Assembly (NCBI GenBank): GCA_947095585.1
Contig: OX352765.1
Span: 92,030,965 to 92,094,964 of the forward strand
DNA from: Nephrocerus scutellatus
Taxonomy: Eukaryota > Arthropoda > Insecta > Diptera > Pipunculidae
Length of the DNA stretch: 64,000 nt
Direction: 5' to 3'
In this document: piece after piece, positions 57,580 through 64,000 of the stretch
Layout: every line of letters starts with the position of its first letter
Position numbering within the stretch: the first letter of the stretch is position 1
Notes under the pieces: model-generated
Database searches by the model: none
Told to the model about the DNA's origin: nothing
The model's input: only the letters and a program-made list of their open reading frames with translations
Translations under genes and position numbers: made by a program

Positions 57580-58880
57580 ATATCTTCAACATAACCACGG
57601 AAAAGTTCACCATACCAAAAGTATGGAAAATTGCCAGGATAGGTCCGGAATTAAAACATGGCAAACCCGCCTACGAAGGATCGTCTTGTAGACTAATTTC
57701 GCTGCTTTTTCTTGTGGCCAACATTTTAGAGACCCTCCTTCTCCCCCGCCCATGAAGGACCAATTTTGTTGCATTCTTCTATAGCCTAAATTTTGGAGAC
57801 CCTCCTCCTTTTCAGGCTCCATCAACATTTGAGTCTCGCCACCCACAAACATGGCTTTAGAATTGCGAATTGCACTACAACTGACTTAACGGGAGCTGAC
57901 GACTCCCATCGCGGACGGTCTAAACCACCATCGTCCGCACTGGCGCACGGGCTGTCATGGCACTCGATTTTTTGAAGGTTTTCGACACAGTTGACCACTC
58001 CATCCTCCTACAGGACATACTCGGTTGCACTCTCCCCGACTCTATTAAAAGGTTCTTTTCAGCTTATATAATTGGCATGAGCGCATATGTGGAATTCAGA
58101 AATGCCTGCTCAAAGCATCGGAAACCTAAGATGGGAGTCGGATCTCTCTCCCATCTTATTTAATCCCTAAGTCTCGATGATCCCCACTCACTTTAAATTG
58201 ATCACTTACGCCGATAATTTGTTTCTGCCTCCGGTGTAGATGTAAACGAGGTTACAAATAAACGATAAACTCCTACCTGCCAGAGCTATCTAAATTCTTT
58301 AAAAAAAAGAAACTCCACCTCGATTTCCAAAAATCATCTGCTACGCTGTTCACCTCAAGTCAGGCTATCACCTGTCATTCGTATCAACAATGAAACCATC
58401 CCTACAGTTAATAAGCCCAATATTTTAGGAGTCATACCTCCTTACCTTCTGTAGGCACACAAAAAAACAGTCGTAATAGGGTTCTAAGAGCCCTAGCCGG
58501 AACCGCATGGGGTAAGGACAAAGAAGTCCTTATTACGACGTACAAAGCTATTGGCCGTTCAATTATTAACTACTCTGCCCCCATTTGGACGACATTTTAA
58601 AGTCACACATACTGGAACGCTATCCAATCCAGCCAAAATACAGCCCTTCGCATCGCAACTGGGTGCCACGGCATATAACTAACCCCGATGTCCATGCTCT
58701 CCGCCAGGCAACACAATGAGCTGTGGTCAAAACATTTCATTTTACATTTCACTTGAGTCTCAAGGGTTAGGATCCAGTCGTCCAACCAGTCTCAAAAGAA
58801 GGAGTTGCTTACAGATGCTAATGTTATACTCCCACCGATTTGTCGCAACAATGCACTTTTTTGAAGTGCGCCCTTTATAG
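57580..58880 (+). pseudogene. LINE-D (Jockey-like) reverse transcriptase relic
   Basis: Over broken frames: WKIARIGPELKHGKPA (57630), THKHGFRIANCTTT (57842), then ALDFLKVFDTVDHSILLQDI (57960), which holds RT motif A with F-D-T-V-D. ITYADNLFLP (58200) follows, with YADD changed to YADN, then INNETIPTVNKPNILGV. RALAGTAWGKDKEVLITTYK and SIINYSAPIW (58475-58590) come from the post-RT region typical of Jockey-clade elements. A G at about 58140 has broken PQGSVLSP into two frames. The changed catalytic Asp and the many stops make it inactive. Confidence 0.85.
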
Positions 58881-59420
58881 TAGCCGACACTGCGGCCTTA
58901 AAAGAGCCATGGTACCAATGGCGCTCTTATTAACTGTTATGTATGACTATTACTATAAGCTAATAAGCTCTGCTGGAGTAAGGTTCTCCTCGTGAAAGAC
59001 TCTTCGTCTTATCTCATCCGACTTAGAGGCAGGCACCGTAGTTTTCTTCACTTCCAGACAGAGGCTGCACACTGTCACCGGGTACAGGTTCAGTTTGTTA
59101 AGACGATATCCTAAGCAAGGAGAGGTTTCGTAATGACTATGAGCAATGTTATAAGCAAAGTATTAAGTATCAACTATAGTCAGTCGAGACTCTTCAAATC
59201 CAGGAATCCCAGCTGCTGGTGTATAATAAGTACTTATATGTGGACTTAAATTTTGGGAACTTATCAAAAAGCGTTGTGACCTCTTAGATGCGTTCGTGAG
59301 GAAAGTCTTAAGGAGTATTGTTGGTCGATGGTCCTGACGAGATATACGAGCGTTACGGCGATGTCGACATTGTGAAGCGAATAAATCTGGGTAGGCTCCA
59401 TTATTCGTAAATTAGAACGA
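58881..59420. other. Probable LINE remnant or spacer
   Basis: Some DSSSYLIRLRG-like short frames, nothing assignable. Confidence 0.3.
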
Positions 59421-59960
59421 ACCTTGCTTGCCTAGCTTTCACCATTAAGCATGCTCTTGAACTACTCTCAGTTAGCAGCCCTCTCTTCGAGAGTAAACCA
59501 TAAGCCCCCGCGTTGATCCCCAGAACGAGCTGGGTCCTCAACAACAGTTGTCCTCAGACCGGTCAACATTACGGTCAACCTTATTATCTGTGGGCACGGA
59601 CAACTCCCGCGGTACCAACGCGACCTTGGTGAGGTCTGACATCAAGGGACTTAGTTCCTTCGGAGTGATTGCCTTTTTGCGAAGGAGAAAACCATCTCTG
59701 GCAAATCATCTTCCGGAACCTCGAACCCTATCATTTTTCACTAGGATTACTGCTATCTCCTAGTTCGCCTGGGATAGAAACTTTCCCAGGCCCTTCCCTC
59801 TATCGCTTTGTGTACGAAATGAGCTACCAAATACGAAAATTCGCCCATAAGGTTATTCTAAGTACCAGTAGCCAACTTCTGGTCGCAAAGTACGAAGAAA
59901 TTGCCCATTAAGAGCATACCCTAAGTACCCGCGGCCATTGACTAATATCCCGTGTTCAAG
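59420..59960 (+). repeat. Interspersed repeat R2, copy 2
   Basis: Matches 10840-11190 as described there. A terminal ~65 bp subrepeat (AATTCGCCCAT..., TTCTAAGTACC and AAATTGCCCAT..., CCTAAGTACC) is present twice here. The first 100 bp resemble 35370-35455 (TTTGGAGTAAACC against TTCGAGAGTAAACC). Confidence 0.7.
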
Positions 59961-60009
59961 TCCTGCACCATTACAGGATACGATTTTATGCTGCAGGTGG
60001 ACCCCACTG

Positions 60010-60215
60010 GGGTGGGTGGGCTCCAGTGGGCAGAGCACCTAGCTCACATGAGCGAAAAGAATCGTCCTCGGAAAGTTCTTTGCGAGGGTTGCACGCAACA
60101 GCGAGGCAGGCCAAGCTGAAAGGACGTAGACGCGCAGAGTTTAGCAATGTCAAACTGGGTGGCATAGGCTTGCAATCGGGACCGGCTGTAGAGCCAAATA
60201 TGACGAGGATGAGAT
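60010..60215 (+). mobile_element. LINE-A 3' end
   Basis: CACATGAGCGAAAAGAATCG, GAAAGTTCTTTGCGAGGGTT, GCGAGGCAGGCCAAGCTGAA and GCTGTAGAGCCAAATATGAC, then GAGGATGAGAT in place of the GATGAT tail. One frame reads AHMSEKNRPRKVLCEGCTQQ, the C-terminal part of the ORF. Confidence 0.75.
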
Positions 60216-62540
60216 TCGAACCTATTCCTATACGCATTTGCTCAAAGTCGGGAAAAAGAAAACCAGTTAGATATAGTTTTTGAGTCTGGACCATGTTTGG
60301 TCCGAAAGTGTTTGCCACGTCAATACATTTTTTCGTCAAGGTCTATTAAATTGTGTTTATCACGTTGTCGATTTGCTGTAGTTATTTTGTCGCCGAAACC
60401 CTAGCTAATGATCAGAGTGTAGCAACCCCTTTCTTCAATATTGTTGACAAGATTGGTGGTATAAAGCCTACTTCCAGTCTCATTGTTGATTTAAAAGAAA
60501 GTGCCCGCAAATTCACCGGGATTAGGTATTATAGCTATCATTTGGAATTCTTTTCATATTCTGGAACTTGCAATGTTTTTCTTGTTGCCTTTCTCTCCTT
60601 TATGTATTTTTGTTTTATTATAGTTGGTTTGGTGGAGTAAAAAAGTGCTTCACTTAGAAATATTGCTATGTATCTACAACCGTTTACCATGATCAGTGGG
60701 ATCAAAATGCTGCACTCTAGCGCTTATTAGGGCTCTATCAAGAAACTCCATCCTACACTTACCTATCTAAACTATCCCAAATCGTATTACGAATTACTTT
60801 TTCGCATTTAGATACATCTCTTAATGTAAATCAAATTGTGCGTTAATAGCCGTGTCACAACGTGTCTCAAATGAATGCTCCATAATATCGCTTAATCTGC
60901 AGCTTAAGAAAAACTTCAAAGATTCATCACATCTGCGGTCACACGTATCTCGCATTAAAAGGCATTTTACTGTCTTATTGCCTTTACTTAGTTTGCGCCT
61001 TTACGCTCGAAAGTAAGTCTAAATGCTGCGCGATATACGATTAAACTTGAATTCACACAATTGGCCCGTTGAGCTAAATCGTTTTGAGACGGCGTTCTAG
61101 ATTAAAGTGGTAGTAGTACTACGCGTACTCGAAGAAGAAGAAGAAGAAAAAACTGGCTAGCATTGCAGATACCGCCGCCAGTGAATAAAACGGAAAACGC
61201 ACGGAGCATACATCATCATCACACGTTCTTGAGGCCATCACAGAGGCATTCGAATCGGCCATCAGTCTTGTCATACTCGTACCAGATCTGGTTTAAGCCA
61301 AGTTGACTTTTGGTTGGTTGCGTACTCTGATCACTGAATGACTGCATCAAAGTCACACACACACACCCAGCACATCAGCAGAAGCAGAAGTGAAATCTGT
61401 AACTGGATCTGGTTACGTGCAGCAAGAAGGGGGAAAGTGGAAGATTTAATGTGCTGGTGTAATGTCAACGCGGCGCGCGTTTAAAGCTCAACTTGGCTTG
61501 ACTTTGTCGTCGATTGGGTTGGCCTAGTGAGCTCAATACATAGGCGTACTTAAGTATGATAATACGAGTATGTCGCATGACGTTCTATTCTCCGCCATCA
61601 GTTATTCAAAAGCCGTCAATTGTTGTTGCGCGCGAATGCTAACGAAAGCGAGAATTCGTGCGCGAGAGACGTCGTACTCAGCACAAACGGACGGATTCAG
61701 GTATTAATTGCTCTTGTCATTACCTAATTCTCTAGTTTCTACCATTTGATGCAATCGTACATAGAGTTTAACGTTGAGCGTTGAGAAATCGAATGGGCGG
61801 ACAGACAGACGGACGGACATAAGCTGCGTGGTGAACTAGATAATGAACTCTGACGTTTTACTTGATGACAGAATTAAAAAAAAAACCTTGACTTGTGGCA
61901 AAGCAAACCATCAGCACGCTCTGATAAGAGCATGGCACCGACAGCGTGGCTCACCAATCTGGATAAATAGTTCTTATCGCTTTTTGGTTAATTCCATACA
62001 CGAGTATAGGATAATAATTAGTATTTGTATAACAACCAGAACAAATCAGGGTGATGCTGGTGGATGTGATAACAGCAAAGTATCATAACAGACCATAACA
62101 GAGCATAATAACATAGAGAATCTTACAAGAACATGATAACAGAGCATGACAGCAGAGTATCGTATTAGTTGAAGAGAAGGGTTGTAAATGTGCAACTAAA
62201 GAAGCCGGGGCTCATATGCGTCGATGATTGAATTCTGCACCAGTCACCAGCCGGGGAGGGATCTGTCTATTCAAGAAACAGATGTAACTATCAAAACCCA
62301 TTAGAGTGACCCTCAGCCAAGTTACAGACGTGAAAATGTCTGCAGTTTCACAACTCATCACTGGATCATGCATGGTTTTGATTTTTTTTTTGGGAAAAAT
62401 GCATTTATCTAAGTGATTTGAAGGAGGTTTGGGGCTACCAAATGAAAGGTAATATGAAAAATGGCACCAATCGAACCATCCTTACCAGTAGTAGAGCCAA
62501 AAAAACTGACTTTCACATAAAAGATCAATAGTAAAAAATC
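60216..62540. other. Long non-coding stretch
   Basis: A GAA run at 61132-61148, AAACGGACGGA near 61686 and CATAACAGAG-type words at 62083-62160. An Inr-like TCAGTT at 61598 and a donor-like CAG|GTATTA at 61700|61701 could mark a short first exon, weakly. No protein is supported. Confidence 0.35.
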
Positions 62541-62544
62541 ATTC

Positions 62545-63470
62545 ACGAAGCGGCATCCTGTGCCCCATACATAAGAAAGGAGTTATCACACATGCAGCAA
62601 TTATCGTGGTATAACGTTGTTGAGTACCGCCTAAAGGATTTTCTCCTCAATCCTTCAAGAGAGGATAGCCCTATGCGCTAAAGTCATCATTGGTCCATAC
62701 CAGTGCGCCTTCATACCAGGCAAATCAACAACTGATGAGATTTACACCCTTAGGTAGGTGATGTAAAAATGTCTAGACACCATCGTTTTATAGACTTCAA
62801 AGCCATATCATAGGGATAACATAGCCAGAGTAGAACTTTATAAAGCCATGAGAGAATTCTGCATCCCAAATAAGCTGTCACGACTATGTAGATTGACGAA
62901 ATGTCCATTGTTATAAGCCAAGTAAAAATATCCGGATCACTATCAAGCCCATTCACCATCTATGACGGGCTCCGACAAGGGGATGGACTGGCCTGCGTCA
63001 TCTTCAACCTGGCGTTGGATAAAGTGATCCGAGACTCTGACGCAACGGCGAGAGGAACAATCCTCTATAAGTCCATTCAGATACTGGGTTACGCAGACGA
63101 TATTGACATCGTTGGTAGAAACCCAAGAGCTGTACAGAAAGCTTTCATCCAGATCGAGCAGGCGGCACGAAATCTGGGGCTGCACATAAAAGAGAGTAAG
63201 ACAAAGAACATGGTGGCCATGTCTGCGAATAGAAGATCCAACATGCGTCACCCAATTAAAATAGTGGAGCGCGAATTAGAAGTAACTATATCGGGTCAAC
63301 TGTAGCAGCCGATAACAGCCGGTCAAGCCTACGCTGGAAGGACCTAAAGGCTGTAGACCAGGTCGCCCAGAGTTTAGGGATGCAAAACTGGATGATATCG
63401 ACTCAAAATTAGGACCAGTCTTTTTGCGGGAGACCAGGTTGTAGAGCCAAATGTTATGATGATGTAAAAA
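62545..63470 (+). pseudogene. LINE-A copy: reverse transcriptase and 3' end
   Basis: Begins RSGILCPIHKKGVITH, then YQCAFIPGKSTTDEIYTLR (62698). The main frame 62901-63305 carries SPFTIYDGLRQGDGLACVIF, then LGYADDIDIVGR, the catalytic YADD, and GLHIKESKTKNMVAM. Motif A (expected as F-I-D-F-K-A-A-Y-D) is damaged near 62790, where FIDFKAIS-like text is frameshifted. After the ORF come the 3' UTR blocks and ATGATGATG. The GLRQGD and YADDIDI motifs, absence of RNase H and microsatellite tail fit RTE-like LINEs. It is the best-preserved LINE-A RT in the window. Confidence 0.88.
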
Positions 63471-63518
63471 ATGGAGTTGTGGGCACAACACGACTTTCTT
63501 TTACGGACGGGACCGGAA

Positions 63519-63830
63519 TATTCAGTATATGTATATTAATTTTTTTTTGTTTTTTTTTTTTTTAATTTCCTTTGCACTCAACTGTCACTTCCGGTTGTCA
63601 GATTTTCGTCAAAATCAACTGGCGCCTCACAATTCATGTGTAAAGCTTAAATATGAATTTTCATCCCCATAAGTTCAGCCGTCTGGGCTGTGGACACAGA
63701 CGGACCGATAGACAGAAAGACAGAGACAGTTTTTTCTGACTCAGGATGTAAATCTGCAAAAATACCGAGTTTGAAAATTGTCATGATTACTATACTTCTT
63801 TTACTATGTAAGGGAAAGTAATAAAAGGAA
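63519..63830 (+). repeat. Interspersed repeat Y, copy 2
   Basis: As for 45410-45845. It lacks about 65 bp (after the TTGCACT.AAC block) present in copy 1, and contains a T-rich run of about 24 bases. Confidence 0.8.
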
Positions 63831-64000
63831 AAAAAATGTATGATGGAGTCACGCAAACTTCCCAACAGGCCGTACCGATATCCCCAGCTGGTCTCCAAGG
63901 TGAAGAGTCTCTAGCCTATTAAATGATGTAGGTAAGGGAAGCTGACCAACTAGATCAGGTACATCGTTATCTTCTATACTTTCTTTGTTGGCAAGAGATT
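63831..64000. other. Window end, nothing recognised
   Basis: No feature seen. Confidence 0.3.

Noticed and set aside
59930..59990. B-box-like GTGTTCAAGTCC that might mark a third tRNA-SINE
   Set aside because: No A box at the right distance, and flanking sequence belongs to repeat R2 and the LINE-A 3' end.
1..64000. CRISPR arrays, bacterial operons, rRNA or tRNA genes
   Set aside because: No regularly spaced direct repeats with unique spacers, no prokaryotic gene order and no complete tRNA cloverleaf beyond the SINE heads.

Overview
This 64 kb window looks like a gene-poor, AT-rich stretch of a higher dipteran (cyclorrhaphan fly) genome. A tephritid-like acalyptrate fly is plausible, but the sequence alone does not fix the species. 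The reasons are one clearly recognisable two-exon insect gene with fly-type splice signals and core promoter, abundant short microsatellites, and many decayed non-LTR retrotransposons. I see no bacterial-type gene organisation, no rRNA or tRNA gene, and no CRISPR array.

The one confident host gene is tribbles (trbl), on the + strand. Coding exon 1 is 47170-48071, a 4.2 kb intron follows at 48072-52281, and coding exon 2 is 52282-52750. Together they encode a 456-residue pseudokinase that keeps the Tribbles hallmarks: a degenerate catalytic loop LRDLK, SLE in place of DFG, and the fly-like end DVDMG. A consensus Inr at 46796-46801 with a DPE at exactly +28 to +33, and a CT/GAGA tract about 240 bp upstream, give a strong promoter call. 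The first ATG after that start site is the trbl ATG.

The left 0-11 kb holds degraded LINE fragments of at least four families, a C/A-rich minisatellite-like sequence (two large arrays here, a third at 30 kb), and an exon-like segment with half of a RING finger at 7.8 kb. From 11-23 kb there is mostly non-coding sequence with microsatellites, a tandem array built from the 3' end of a LINE (13.7-14.6 kb), TTATCCG-rich repeats, and a LINE relic carrying a 99 bp tandem duplication. From 23-31 kb there is a LINE 5' half with ORF1, a tRNA-derived SINE, several small tandem duplications and the third C/A array. The 31-46 kb stretch is largely unannotated sequence with a second class of interspersed repeats and an RTE-like endonuclease fragment.

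Downstream of trbl, from 53.4 kb, comes a 2.7 kb LINE on the - strand that carries a nested ~300 bp element and ends against a second tRNA-derived SINE. A TATA/Inr candidate promoter with a small ORF lies at 57.3 kb. A Jockey-like LINE and further RTE-like LINE copies fill the rest.

For convenience I call the recurrent LINE families A to E. A is RTE-like, with an APE endonuclease and RT, no RNase H seen, and a GATGAT tail. B has endonuclease, RT and RNase H and is I/R1/LOA-like. C and D are Jockey/CR1-like. E has RT, RNase H and a CCHC motif. These names rest on comparisons made inside the window and on remembered family motifs, not on a database search.
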